NCBI GenBank assembly: GCA_011389685.1
Contig: JAABTV010000016.1
Location: forward strand, 1-62,432
Length of the DNA: 62,432 nt
Direction: 5' to 3'
Source of the DNA: Paracoccaceae bacterium
GTDB lineage: Bacteria; Pseudomonadota; Alphaproteobacteria; Rhodobacterales; Rhodobacteraceae
The position numbers were made by a program, and so were the translations under genes. This document shows, piece after piece, positions 46,393-55,201 of the stretch. Numbering within the stretch: position 1 is the first letter of the stretch; the number at the start of each line of letters is the position of its first letter. The notes below the pieces were generated by a model. It saw only the letters and a program-made list of their open reading frames with translations, ran no database searches and was not told where the DNA came from.

Positions 46393-46989
46393 ATGAGCGG
46401 ACAAATGACCGTGAAACCGTCATTGGAGGGCGTCACGGCATCGGCAAAGGCAGCAAGGAACGCGAAGGACCTGCCGCCTGTAGACAAGTGGAATCCGCCG
46501 TTCAGCGGCGATCTCGACATGCGAATCGCGCAGGATGGCACCTGGTACTACCTAGGAACCCCGATCGGGCGTCCGGAACTGGTCAGACTGTTTTCAACCA
46601 TCCTGCGCAAGGACGGTGACGCATATTTCCTGGTAACGCCGGTCGAAAAGGTGGGAATCACGGTGGATGACGCGCCCTTCGTGGCCGTCGATTTCACGCG
46701 CGAAGGCGATGGCCGGGATCAGGTTCTGACCTTCTTGACGAATGTCGGGGACCATGCGGCAGCCTCCGCGGCGAACCCGATTCGGGTCGAGATCGACGCC
46801 GACAGCGGCGAGCCAAGACCCTATGTTCTGATTCGCGGCGACCTTGAAGCCTTGATCGACCGAAAGAGCTTCTATCGGCTGGTCGAGCTTGGAATGCATC
46901 ACCAGATCGACGGCGTCGATTGGTTCGGAATCTGGTCCGATGGGGTGTTCTTTCCCATTGTCAGATCATCGGACGTGACAGGCGCATGA
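46393..46989 (+). CDS. DUF1285 family protein
   Basis: A 198-residue protein of the DUF1285 family. Family-like segments are WNPPFSGDLDMRIAQDGTWYYLGTPIGRPELVRLFSTILR and RKDGDAYFLVTPVEK, VELGMHHQIDGVDWFGIWSDG. No enzyme motif, signal peptide or membrane span is seen, so it is cytoplasmic and of unknown function. ATG 46393 is preferred; ATG 46405 has a closer purine-rich region. It is divergent from moxR and ends four bases before the flgI stop, with no visible terminator between. Confidence 0.82.
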   Translation: MSGQMTVKPSLEGVTASAKAARNAKDLPPVDKWNPPFSGDLDMRIAQDGTWYYLGTPIGRPELVRLFSTILRKDGDAYFLVTPVEKVGITVDDAPFVAVDFTREGDGRDQVLTFLTNVGDHAAASAANPIRVEIDADSGEPRPYVLIRGDLEALIDRKSFYRLVELGMHHQIDGVDWFGIWSDGVFFPIVRSSDVTGA

Positions 46990-46993
46990 GCGG

Positions 46994-48094
46994 TCAGTGT
47001 ACGACGAATTCTGCGTGTAGTGCCCCGGCTGCCTTGATGCTTTTGAGAATGTCGATCATGTCACGCGGGGCGACGCCCAGGGCATTCAATCCGGCTATGA
47101 CCTCCGACAATGACGTGCCGTCAGGCACTTCGGCCAATCCCACGCCCTGCTCTTCCTCGATTCCGACATCCGTCCTAGGCACGATGATCGTGGTGCCTTC
47201 GGCAAAAGGGTTGGGCTGAACGACAATGGGCCGCTCCTGAACGCGCAGGTTCAGATTCCCCTGCGAGACAGCGACCCGGGAAATGCGGACATCCTGCCCC
47301 ATGACGATCGTGCCCGACCTTTGGTCGACGACCACCCTGGCCTTGCGCTCGGGCAGGACGAGAATGTTTTCGATCCGGCCGATCGCATGCGCCGGTGATC
47401 GCGCGTTCATGGCGGCGATATCGAGTCGCACCGTCCCGGAATCGAGCATCATGGCGACCTGGCGGCCCAGCGAGGAATTGATCGCGGTTTCGATTCGCGC
47501 CGCGGTCGTGAAATCCGGCTCGCGCAACGCGATCCGCACGGTCTTGAGCGTGGCAAGTTCGAAATCGACCTCGCGCTCCACCCGGGCGCCCGAAGGGATC
47601 ACGCCGGATGTCGGCACGCCTTGAACGACCGCCGCCCCCTGCCCCTCCGCAGCCGCGCCGCCGGCGATGATCGTGCCCTGCGCCACGGCGTAGATTTGCC
47701 CATCCGCGGCGTTCAGGGGCGTCATGATCAATGTCCCGCCAAGCAGGCTCTTGGCGTCACCGATCGCCGACACCGTCACGTCAATCTGGCCGCCCGACCT
47801 GGAGAATGGCGGAAGCGTGGCCGTCACGAAAACGGCTGCGACATTCTTGGGTCGGAACTGTTCACCGGTCACGTTCACCCCGAGACGTTCGAGAATGTTG
47901 GACATGATCTCTTCGGTGAAGGGGGTATTGCGAATCCCGTCGCCAGTGCCATTCAGGCCGACCACGAGACCATACCCGACAAGATCGTTCCCGCGCACCC
48001 CGTCAAACTCGACAAGGTTCTTGATGCGGATTTCGCTGCCCTGTGCCACCCCCGCCAGCGCAAGCAGCAATGGAAGAACGAAAAGCAACCTCAT
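46994..48094 (-). CDS. flgI: Flagellar P-ring protein FlgI
   Basis: A 366-residue periplasmic protein forming the P ring of the flagellar basal body. Signal peptide residues 1-19 (ending AQGSE), then IRIKNLVEFDGVRGNDLVGYG and GLNGTGDGIRNTPFTEE, the FlgI hallmark. The ATG overlaps the flgL stop by four bases (ATGA). It is the last flagellar gene here; the P-ring chaperone FlgA is not visible in the window. Confidence 0.96.
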   Translation of the reverse strand: MRLLFVLPLLLALAGVAQGSEIRIKNLVEFDGVRGNDLVGYGLVVGLNGTGDGIRNTPFTEEIMSNILERLGVNVTGEQFRPKNVAAVFVTATLPPFSRSGGQIDVTVSAIGDAKSLLGGTLIMTPLNAADGQIYAVAQGTIIAGGAAAEGQGAAVVQGVPTSGVIPSGARVEREVDFELATLKTVRIALREPDFTTAARIETAINSSLGRQVAMMLDSGTVRLDIAAMNARSPAHAIGRIENILVLPERKARVVVDQRSGTIVMGQDVRISRVAVSQGNLNLRVQERPIVVQPNPFAEGTTIIVPRTDVGIEEEQGVGLAEVPDGTSLSEVIAGLNALGVAPRDMIDILKSIKAAGALHAEFVVH

Positions 48095-49101
48095 CGCATA
48101 TACTCCGCAAGCGACAACCGGCCGAGCCTGACCGTAGCGGTGTAGAGGCTTTCAAGCTGGAGCTGGACCTCTTCGAGCCGCGTCACCGTTTCGAACGGAT
48201 CGACCCCGAGAAGTGCGCCGATGGCATATTGCGAAGCCGTCCTTTCGCTGGCAATCCGCGTCGCGATCTCCTCGACGCGGGCCTCGGCATATCCCAGATC
48301 GGCGCGGATGCTCGTCAGAGGGTCCTGCGCGGCAAGAAGACCGTTTGCGGCATGGGTCAGAAGGCTTTGCTGCAATTCATTCGGCAATCCAAGGGCAGGA
48401 TCAGCCGCCAGGGCCGCGATTGCAGTGTGTTTGAGAATGTTGCGCAATTGCGGTGCGTCGGCACTGAGATTGAGGGAAACGGTCTCGTTCTCGCCGAGCA
48501 GAAACGGCTTCAGCCCGCTCTGTTCGCCCAGATAGCCATGGGTTTCAAAACCACCGCCCGGTGCGGTGAACCACGCCTCGACCGCAGCCAGTATGCCCGG
48601 CAGATCGGATTCGCCGGCGACCACCCCGCGGATCGCCGAGAGCATCTCGTCGGCGCCGGAGAGGGCGGCCGAATCCGTGCGCGCACCGGCAAACAGCGTC
48701 TGCCCGGCGACCGATGTGTTCAGGGTCGCCACCATTGCCGCGAAGGCGTTGCCCGCCTTGCCGGACTCGGACCGCACAACCTCGGGCACCGCCCCATTTC
48801 CAGCCGCCAGTAGATCTGCCGCGGTATCCCCCGACATGTCTTGCACATGTCCCAGGGCCGACTGCATGGCACCGGTGAACAACTGCGCCTCGGCAGCCGC
48901 CATGCCATAACTTTCGAGAACCGTCCGGTCACGTTCAAGCGCACCGAGGTAACTGAAATTTCCTTTGAGATGGCGTGACGGATCAGCGGTCTGGCCGGTT
49001 GCAAGCTCTTCCGCCAACCGGTTGAGTTCCGAGTTCAATCGCGTGTTCTGCCTGCGCAACATCACAGACTGCGCCATGTCGCCGAGGGACAAACTGGGCA
49101 T
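48091..49101 (-). CDS. flgL: Flagellar hook-filament junction protein FlgL
   Basis: A 336-residue flagellin-like protein. The N-terminal coiled region (SVMLRRQNTRLNSELNRLAEELATGQ) and the C-terminal RLEEVQLQLESLYTATVRLGRLSLAEYMR pattern fit FlgL/HAP3, which joins hook and filament with FlgK. It sits three bases after flgK, behind AAGGATC, and overlaps flgI. Shorter than flagellins and placed after flgK, which decides between FlgL and FliC. Confidence 0.9.
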   Translation of the reverse strand: MPSLSLGDMAQSVMLRRQNTRLNSELNRLAEELATGQTADPSRHLKGNFSYLGALERDRTVLESYGMAAAEAQLFTGAMQSALGHVQDMSGDTAADLLAAGNGAVPEVVRSESGKAGNAFAAMVATLNTSVAGQTLFAGARTDSAALSGADEMLSAIRGVVAGESDLPGILAAVEAWFTAPGGGFETHGYLGEQSGLKPFLLGENETVSLNLSADAPQLRNILKHTAIAALAADPALGLPNELQQSLLTHAANGLLAAQDPLTSIRADLGYAEARVEEIATRIASERTASQYAIGALLGVDPFETVTRLEEVQLQLESLYTATVRLGRLSLAEYMR

Positions 49102-49104
49102 GGA

Positions 49105-50559
49105 TCAGATCCTTATCAAGGCGTCGAACATGTCGCCGACTGTTTGCAGGAGGCGTGCGTTTGCGGCATAGGCTTGTTCGATCAGCATCAGGCGTTGCAA
49201 TTCCTGATCCGAATCGACGCCGTCAGCTCCCAGCTGGGCATGGGCCTCTTCAAACCGCGCCGCCGCGAAAGATTGTTCAAGTTCACTGGCGTTCCGCGCC
49301 AGGGAGATCTGGCCGAGCAGCTCCGATTGCAGCCCCGCCGCATCCATCGCCGATGAGCCAAACGCCCCCGAAGCCGGGATGCGACCGGCCGCCAGGGCCG
49401 AGGCCATTTCGCGAAGCAACGCGCCATCGCCGACCGGGCCAGGCACCGTCGCACCCAGGCCATCGCGCAATCGCCAGAGCGCGCCATCATTTTCGGGAAT
49501 GACCGCGTCATTGATCGACAAGCGCCCCGACAAACCCGTTTCATTGCCCGGTGCAAAGGTTGATCCGCCATCGGTGAACAGCCCGGGGTCGCCGGTGGCA
49601 CGGGTTGTATCAAGCCCCGGGCTTTCGAACCGCTCGACCAGATCCTGCGCCACCGCATCAACCTGTGTTTGAGTGCCGGGGGCAATCTCGTCGCGAAACT
49701 CGAACAACGCCCCCAATCGGCCCCCGCGCAACGGTCCGGTCACGGAATCGGTCGGAACGTCCCGGCCATTGATTGTCAGGCCCGAAAGATGCCCTCCTTC
49801 GCGGGTCATATGAGGCGCAATCACGTTGGTTGCGGTAAATTCGACCCGGGCCGCAGTTCCATCGAGAAGAATCGACCCGCCCAGCGTGAAAAGTGCAACC
49901 GCGCCGAGATCGCGCGTCACTTCCCTGACGGGCACTATCTCGGCGATGCGGTCGATGACGACCTGTCGTTGGTCCTCGAGCGCCGATGTATCGCGGCGGT
50001 TCACGGTCGCGGCCGTGATCTGCAGGTTGATGTCGCGCGCCTGCGAGAGAAGAGTGTTCAGGCTCTCCACGTCGCTTGCGATCTTGCGGTCCGCTTCGCC
50101 GCGCATCGCCTGGATACCGTCCGACACCTTCTTGAACCTGCTGGTGAAGTCCTCCGCACTCTGAAGAACGGCACCGAGGCGTTCGCCAAGGTCCGGACGG
50201 CTGGCCGCGGCGATCAGCGCGCTTTCGAACCGCGTGATCGTCGCACCCAGCGAAGACGGGTCCGAGGGTAACCCGATCAGTGTTTCGAGACGCTTGTGTA
50301 ACCCGGCTTTCTCATCCGTTTCCGCGCGCGCCGCGGTCGCGATGCGAACCTCGGACACTAGGCCGCGATCCACATGACGTGTGGTGCCAAGAACGGTGAC
50401 ACCGCCATGCGTTCCCAGACCGTTCGAACCCACTTCGATCTCGCGTCGACCATAGCCGGGGGTCATGGCATTCGCAAGGTTCGACGACGTCATCTGGGCC
50501 GACCGTGAGGCCGCGTTCAGACCCGAAAGGGCGTTGGAAAGGGCGCCGGAGAGACTCAT
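49105..50559 (-). CDS. flgK: Flagellar hook-associated protein FlgK
   Basis: A 484-residue hook-filament junction protein. N-terminal LSNALSGLNAASRSAQMTSSNLANAMTPGYGRREIEV is the flagellar rod/hook coiled motif, and the C-terminus (SDQELQRLMLIEQAYAANARLLQTVGDMFDALI) is the matching helix that packs against it. Exported by the flagellar type III system and not by a signal peptide. Part of the minus-strand order motB, flgE, flgK, flgL, flgI. Confidence 0.94.
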   Translation of the reverse strand: MSLSGALSNALSGLNAASRSAQMTSSNLANAMTPGYGRREIEVGSNGLGTHGGVTVLGTTRHVDRGLVSEVRIATAARAETDEKAGLHKRLETLIGLPSDPSSLGATITRFESALIAAASRPDLGERLGAVLQSAEDFTSRFKKVSDGIQAMRGEADRKIASDVESLNTLLSQARDINLQITAATVNRRDTSALEDQRQVVIDRIAEIVPVREVTRDLGAVALFTLGGSILLDGTAARVEFTATNVIAPHMTREGGHLSGLTINGRDVPTDSVTGPLRGGRLGALFEFRDEIAPGTQTQVDAVAQDLVERFESPGLDTTRATGDPGLFTDGGSTFAPGNETGLSGRLSINDAVIPENDGALWRLRDGLGATVPGPVGDGALLREMASALAAGRIPASGAFGSSAMDAAGLQSELLGQISLARNASELEQSFAAARFEEAHAQLGADGVDSDQELQRLMLIEQAYAANARLLQTVGDMFDALIRI

Positions 50560-50599
50560 GACAAGGTCTTTCGAGAGAATGTATGTCTCATGTCATGCC

Positions 50600-51901
50600 T
50601 CAGCGTTTGATATTGGTGGTTTCCTGAAGCATCTCGTCCACGGTCTGAATGACCTTGGCATTCGAGGAATAGGCCCGTTGGGTTTCGATCATGGAGGTCA
50701 GTTCACCCGCAACATCCGTCGTTGATTCCTCTCTTGCGAAAGAAACAATGTCACCAGTCGGCCCGTCGCTCGCATCCCAAAGGAAGTATGATCCGCTGTC
50801 TGGTGAGGGCAGATAGGTCTGTTCGTCCAAAGCAACCATCCCGTTCGGGTTGGGCAGGTCGACGAGCGGAATCTGGTAGACCGTTCGCGTGATTCCGGTG
50901 TCGAAAAATGCGCGAACCATCCCGTTGGCATCGACCTCGACCGAGGTCATGTTCCCTACCGGGAACCCATCCTTAGAGATCGACACGGGTGCAAAGGTAT
51001 CCGAAAGCTGGGTCAGGCCGTCGGCCGCGCCGACGAGCCCGATATTGAGTTCCATCGGACCCCCGGCAACATCGACGATCAATCCCCCGGTCGCAGGATC
51101 ATATGCACCGCCGGTGACAGTTGCGACCGATTGCAACGTTCCGCCCGAGGCGCGACTGTCGTCGAATACCAGCGTATATTCGCCGATGGTCACCCCCGGC
51201 TGGGCCGAATCCGAAATGGACAATGTCCACTCGTTCGATGACCCGGCCGCCGGAACGGTTGGTGTGAACTGGATGTTCAGGTTCTCGGAGGTTCCAAGGT
51301 TGTCATAGTATTCCACGGAAAGTTCCGAAACCGCCCCGTCGGCGCCTGCTTCGGTCTGGACTGCAGGCAGGTTGACGCCCAGGTCAATCTGGGTGGTCGG
51401 TTCGCCCGAAAACTGGTTGACGTTGATCAGGACCGGTTCAAGCCCGTCTGCCGTGTCCCGTGGATAGGTCGGAATGGTGCCGTCCGCCAAAGCGGGCCAT
51501 CCGAGCAGAACCTGTCCGGATGGCGATTTCAGATAGCCGTTCGCGTCGGTGCGGAACGAACCCGTCGTCGTAAGATACATCTGGGTCTGGCCATTGCCGT
51601 TCTGCACTTCGGAAATCTGGGCAACCGGGAGCATACCACGACCACGCACGGCAAGATCCGTGGGGTTCGAGGTGGAGACCAGCGCACCACTCTCGTCGAT
51701 CAAACGCTGAGTCGTGCTGCGCACACCGCCTGCGGAATATGCCCCCCCTTGGGACGAGATCACCATGGAATGGAAATCGGCCTCGATACGTTTATAGCCG
51801 TATGTGGCCGAGTTCGCGATGTTGTCGGAAATCGCCGCCAGCCTTGTCGCGTTTCCCGACAGACCGGCAACCCCGGCATTGAGCGAAGATGAAATCGTCA
51901 T
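50600..51901 (-). CDS. flgE: Flagellar hook protein FlgE
   Basis: A 433-residue hook protein. N-terminal SSLNAGVAGLSGNATRLAAISDNIANSATYGYKRIEADF is the conserved rod/hook motif, and the C-terminus (ELTSMIETQRAYSSNAKVIQTVDEMLQETTNIKR) the matching helix. The ATG at 51901 is preceded by AAAGGCG. A longer frame adds 15 residues without a good site. A CtrA-like site lies 58 bases upstream. Confidence 0.95.
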   Translation of the reverse strand: MTISSSLNAGVAGLSGNATRLAAISDNIANSATYGYKRIEADFHSMVISSQGGAYSAGGVRSTTQRLIDESGALVSTSNPTDLAVRGRGMLPVAQISEVQNGNGQTQMYLTTTGSFRTDANGYLKSPSGQVLLGWPALADGTIPTYPRDTADGLEPVLINVNQFSGEPTTQIDLGVNLPAVQTEAGADGAVSELSVEYYDNLGTSENLNIQFTPTVPAAGSSNEWTLSISDSAQPGVTIGEYTLVFDDSRASGGTLQSVATVTGGAYDPATGGLIVDVAGGPMELNIGLVGAADGLTQLSDTFAPVSISKDGFPVGNMTSVEVDANGMVRAFFDTGITRTVYQIPLVDLPNPNGMVALDEQTYLPSPDSGSYFLWDASDGPTGDIVSFAREESTTDVAGELTSMIETQRAYSSNAKVIQTVDEMLQETTNIKR

Positions 51902-51958
51902 GGATACGCCTTTCTGCTGCACCAACCTAAGTTGACGACAAGGCATATCGCCTAGCCA

Positions 51959-51974
51959 TTAATACCGGCCTAAC
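51959..51974 (-). promoter_or_regulatory. Possible CtrA-type box upstream of flgE
   Basis: TTAA, seven bases, then CTAAC (51959-51974) is one mismatch from the TTAA-N7-TTAAC consensus of CtrA, which controls flagellar genes in alphaproteobacteria. It lies between the motB stop and flgE start, about 58-73 bases upstream of flgE. A single near match is weak evidence. Confidence 0.3.
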
Positions 51975-51994
51975 GTCTAAAATCCGTCATGCAT

Positions 51995-52861
51995 TCATGG
52001 GGCGTCTCGAAGTATGACGATCTCGATACGGTTGTTTCTCAGTGACATCGGGTTGTCCGCAGCCGGGCTTCGATCGGCATGCCCCGTCACCCGCTTGAAC
52101 CGCTTCGCCGCCAGCCCGGCCGCTTCCAGTGCTTCCCGCATCCGGTTGGCGCGCGACGAGGACAGGTTCCATATCGGGTTGTCAACCACCACGACCGGGC
52201 GCGCGCGTGTATACCCCTGGACCGAAATCCCGTTCTCGAGCAGCCCAAGAACCGGCACCACGAAATCCACGACCCTGCTCAGCAATTCTGTCGGATGATC
52301 CTTGCCCGGCTGGAAAAGCTGTTCTTCCTCGGCATCGAAAAACTCGAGGATCAGGCCTTCATCCGTCAAACGCGAAACGACATGCCGGCGCAGATCGTCC
52401 GGCAACGCGCTTTCGCCGCCACGCCCCATGAGCGCCTCTTCGATCCTCATGAGACTTTCGACCGCCCCTTCATTCTCAGCGATCTGCGGCGCCGTCTCGT
52501 TGCCATCTTCGGCCAGGCCGCTTTCGCCGCGCGCCTGCTTGGCCTCCGTCGGGCGCAACTGCATCGCCCCCGTGCCATTCTGCGGCAGTTCAAGCTCGGA
52601 AAAGACACTGTCTCCACCAAACGGCCCGTCCCCCCCGCCGGAGACCCGGTGGATCGGTATGGTAGGGCTGAAATAGTCGGAAATGCCCTTTCTCTGTTGC
52701 TCTGTCGTCGCGTTCAGCAGCCACATCAGCAGGAAGAAGGCCATCATCGCGGTCACGAAATCGGCATAGGCAACTTTCCACGCCCCGCCGTGGTGCTGGT
52801 CACCGGCAATGATCTTCTTCCGTTTGATGATGACTGGCGCGGCATTGCTTTGCGCACCCAT
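51995..52861 (-). CDS. motB: Flagellar motor protein MotB
   Basis: A 288-residue stator protein. One membrane segment follows WKVAYADFVTAMMAFFLLMW, whose D34 is the proton-carrying aspartate. The C-terminal OmpA-like domain (ISVQGYTRARPVVVV, SSSRANRMREALEAAGL, RNNRIEIVIL) binds peptidoglycan. The ATG at 52861 follows AAAGG by seven bases; the extended frame begins with TTG. Its normal partner motA is not in the window. It heads the flagellar run in this window, 79 bases after a LacI regulator gene. Confidence 0.94.
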   Translation of the reverse strand: MGAQSNAAPVIIKRKKIIAGDQHHGGAWKVAYADFVTAMMAFFLLMWLLNATTEQQRKGISDYFSPTIPIHRVSGGGDGPFGGDSVFSELELPQNGTGAMQLRPTEAKQARGESGLAEDGNETAPQIAENEGAVESLMRIEEALMGRGGESALPDDLRRHVVSRLTDEGLILEFFDAEEEQLFQPGKDHPTELLSRVVDFVVPVLGLLENGISVQGYTRARPVVVVDNPIWNLSSSRANRMREALEAAGLAAKRFKRVTGHADRSPAADNPMSLRNNRIEIVILRDAP

Positions 52862-52940
52862 CTCACCACCTTTCAACTCACCCGGAGAAAGGTCTAACCG
52901 GCAAAGTATTACCCTCGTCTTAAACCTCGATTTTTCGCAA

Positions 52941-54002
52941 TCACCGACCGACCATGCGCAAGGTGTCTCCGGGCGAAATCATCGGCGACAATTCGACCCT
53001 GACCGGCGCCGTATCGGCCCCTTCGTCGTGACAGCGCGTCAGAATGATCTCGGCCGCCTTGCGGCCGATCTCGGACCGGCAGGAATCCATGGTCGCAAGC
53101 TGCTTGGGCAACCCTTTCAACAATTCGACACCGTTGAAACCGGCCAGTCCAATCTCGCCCGGGACATTGACACCCTGCTCAAGCAGGTAAAGCAATCCCC
53201 CGGCACCGATCATATCATTGGAATAATAGATAAAATCGACATCACCACAGCGCGACAGAACGGCCTGCGTCATCTCGCGTCCCTTTGCAAGCGCCGATCC
53301 GCCGGAATAGAATTCATGATCTGCAACCTCGATCCCGCTTTTCGCAAGCGCCTGCGTGAACCCTTCGAAGCGTTTTCGCGCCCGATGGTCGAGTGGCATC
53401 TTGGTGCCCAGAAACGCAATTCGCCGATATCCGGCCGCGATGATCGCCTCGCCCATCTTGCGACCGGCCGCGCGATGGGAAATGCCCACGACGGAATCGA
53501 TGGGCTCACCATCCGTATCCATGATCTCGACCACCGGAATGCCGCTGGCCCTGAGCATGGCGCGCGACGCGTCGGAATGTTCCAGCCCAGCGATGATCAC
53601 GCCGGATGGCCGCCATGACAGCATTTCGAAAAGCACCTTCTCTTCCTTCTCGGGAAGATAATCGGTGATCCCGACGACCGGTTGAAGCACGCTGTCTTCC
53701 AATGTCCTGCTGATGGCGCTCATGACCTCGGGAAAGACCATGTTGGACATGGACGGAATGATCACTCCGACCAAGTTGACCCGCTGGCTGGCCAATGCGC
53801 CCGCGATCTTGTTCGGCACATAGCCAAGCCGCTTGGCCACCTGAAGCACTTTCTGCCGGGTCGCATTCGAGACGTCTTCCTGATTCCGCAGGACGCGGCT
53901 GACCGTCATCTCCGAAACGCCGGAAGCTTCGGAAACATCTCGCAATGTCAGGGGTCGCTTCGGAGGCGTGGTCAAGGGGTGTTGCCCGGCATGAATTCTC
54001 AA
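52941..54002 (-). CDS. LacI family transcriptional regulator
   Basis: About 353 residues. The N-terminal helix-turn-helix LTLRDVSEASGVSEMTVSRVLRNQEDVSNATRQKV (about residues 18-52) is the LacI/GalR DNA-binding signature, with the hinge helix KIAGALASQR after it. The periplasmic-binding-protein-like sensor follows (NLVGVIIPSMSNMVFPEV, LGTKMPLDHRARKRFEGF). It looks closest to the gluconate repressor (GntR) group, but no sugar-transport or kinase gene is adjacent, so the target is unknown. No ATG in frame exists; TTG at 54002 or TTG at 53975 must serve as start. Confidence 0.88.
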   Translation of the reverse strand: MRIHAGQHPLTTPPKRPLTLRDVSEASGVSEMTVSRVLRNQEDVSNATRQKVLQVAKRLGYVPNKIAGALASQRVNLVGVIIPSMSNMVFPEVMSAISRTLEDSVLQPVVGITDYLPEKEEKVLFEMLSWRPSGVIIAGLEHSDASRAMLRASGIPVVEIMDTDGEPIDSVVGISHRAAGRKMGEAIIAAGYRRIAFLGTKMPLDHRARKRFEGFTQALAKSGIEVADHEFYSGGSALAKGREMTQAVLSRCGDVDFIYYSNDMIGAGGLLYLLEQGVNVPGEIGLAGFNGVELLKGLPKQLATMDSCRSEIGRKAAEIILTRCHDEGADTAPVRVELSPMISPGDTLRMVGR

Positions 54003-54127
54003 GACCCAAATAGCCCGAAGACTCAGACCTGTTCAACCCATGACGCGTGCTTGCGCCCCCAATGACCAGTTCGAGGAAAAACATAGTCATGACAAGTGGA
54101 CAATCCTGCGTTAACAAGCCCGAAGAT

Positions 54128-54204
54128 GGCCCCGTGGCTCAACTGGATAGAGCAGCCCCCTCCTAAGGGGCAGGTTGCAGGTTCGAATCCTGCCGGGGTC
54201 GCCA
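54128..54204 (+). tRNA. tRNA-Arg (CCU anticodon)
   Basis: A 77-base cloverleaf: acceptor stem GGCCCCG paired with CGGGGTC, discriminator G and an encoded CCA (54202-54204). The anticodon CCT is at 54162-54164, in a loop CTCCTAA closed by GCCCC/GGGGC. The T-arm GTTCGAATC is canonical. A small AAGACC/GGTCTT palindrome and a T-run follow within 25 bases and may aid termination. Confidence 0.97.
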
Positions 54205-54274
54205 AGACCGGTCTTTGCACCTTTTTATCCTCATTTTCCTGAAGGTTTGGAACCTTGGCCGGTTGAATTGGAAC

Positions 54275-54445
54275 TTATTGCTCCGTTTCCGTGCTGCTCA
54301 GCACCTCCCGTTTGTTGAAATTGAGGAAAGATCGCTCGATCTCTGACCGGCATTCATGTCCGCCCACGCATAAATCCGCGCAGAAGTTCCTGAAGCTTCG
54401 ACGCGCTTGATGGGCCTCAAAAAAGAAAGGAACAGGGTCCATCAT
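54275..54445 (-). CDS. Doubtful small ORF downstream of rpsT
   Basis: A 56-residue frame starting at ATG 54445 (second ATG 54442) with GGAGG right before it. The product is rich in Phe, Cys and charge (CADLCVGGHEC). No similarity or motif is recognised, and the frame is in a stretch that may simply be the rpsT 3' region. Listed because of the strong ribosome site only. Confidence 0.2.
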   Translation of the reverse strand: MMDPVPFFFEAHQARRSFRNFCADLCVGGHECRSEIERSFLNFNKREVLSSTETEQ

Positions 54446-54470
54446 GTCCTCCAACATCAACCGCGATCGC

Positions 54471-54734
54471 TTAACTGAGGGCTTTGACCCGTGCCGAGAG
54501 GCGCGACATTTTGCGTGAGGCGGTGTTCTTGTGATAGACGCCTTTCGTAACGCCGCGCATCAGTTCCGGTTGAGCAGTGCGAAGAGCGGCTTGCGCAGCA
54601 TCCTTGTCGCCCGAGAGAATGGCTTCGTCGACCCGACGCAGGAAGGTGCGAATTCGCGAGCGGCGCGCCTTGTTGACAGCAAACCGGCGCTCGTTCTGGC
54701 GGGCGCGTTTTTTGGATTGTGGCGTGTTGGCCAT
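54471..54734 (-). CDS. rpsT: 30S ribosomal protein S20
   Basis: An 87-residue basic protein with the S20 pattern: [36 protein letters not shown] and [19 protein letters not shown]. It binds 16S rRNA during 30S assembly. In many alphaproteobacteria dnaA is its neighbour, but here the 290 bases upstream carry no dnaA and downstream lies only the tRNA region. Confidence 0.97.
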   Translation of the reverse strand: MANTPQSKKRARQNERRFAVNKARRSRIRTFLRRVDEAILSGDKDAAQAALRTAQPELMRGVTKGVYHKNTASRKMSRLSARVKALS

Positions 54735-55024
54735 GATTTCTGGACCTTTCGTCGGTACGGTTCAATTTCAATACGTGAAACCGCCCGAAAGGGCCCCGGC
54801 GTCGTCCGGGCGATTCTTGCCAAAGCGGGCATCACGCGCATGTCTGGCTCTTTAAATACGCAAATGTGAGGGAAATGCAATCGTCAAATCCGGTTCCCTG
54901 ACGCCAATGCGATGAAACGGGGCGCGCAAAATCCGCAGATGCGCATTCTCGGTCCTCGTGGTTGACAGATGGGGCGGGTTCCAAAGCATTTAGCGAAACG
55001 CCCAAGAAACGGGTATGATATCTC

Positions 55025-55201
55025 ATGATGGAAAAGCGGTTCGATGAAATCCTTGACGAAGCCGACCCGGCGCGACAGGTGGCACTTGCGCGACGTCTCA
55101 GGTCGGAGCTACGCAAGGCGCTGAGTCCCGACGATATTGATCAGTTGCGCAATGGGGGCGTTGACGTGGGTGCATTGCCCCGGGTCCGGGTCGCCGATTG
55201 A
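55025..55201 (+). CDS. Possible small protein of unknown function
   Basis: A 58-residue frame with two ATGs at 55025 and 55028. The product (MMEKRFDEILDEADPARQV and a helical charged middle, ending RVRVAD) is amphipathic and protein-like. There is no clear ribosome site, but TATGAT at 55014-55019 could be a -10 box, giving a nearly leaderless message. It overlaps an interrupted frame on the other strand, so at most one of the two is a gene. The 290 bases between rpsT and here show no other gene. Confidence 0.35.
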   Translation: MMEKRFDEILDEADPARQVALARRLRSELRKALSPDDIDQLRNGGVDVGALPRVRVAD

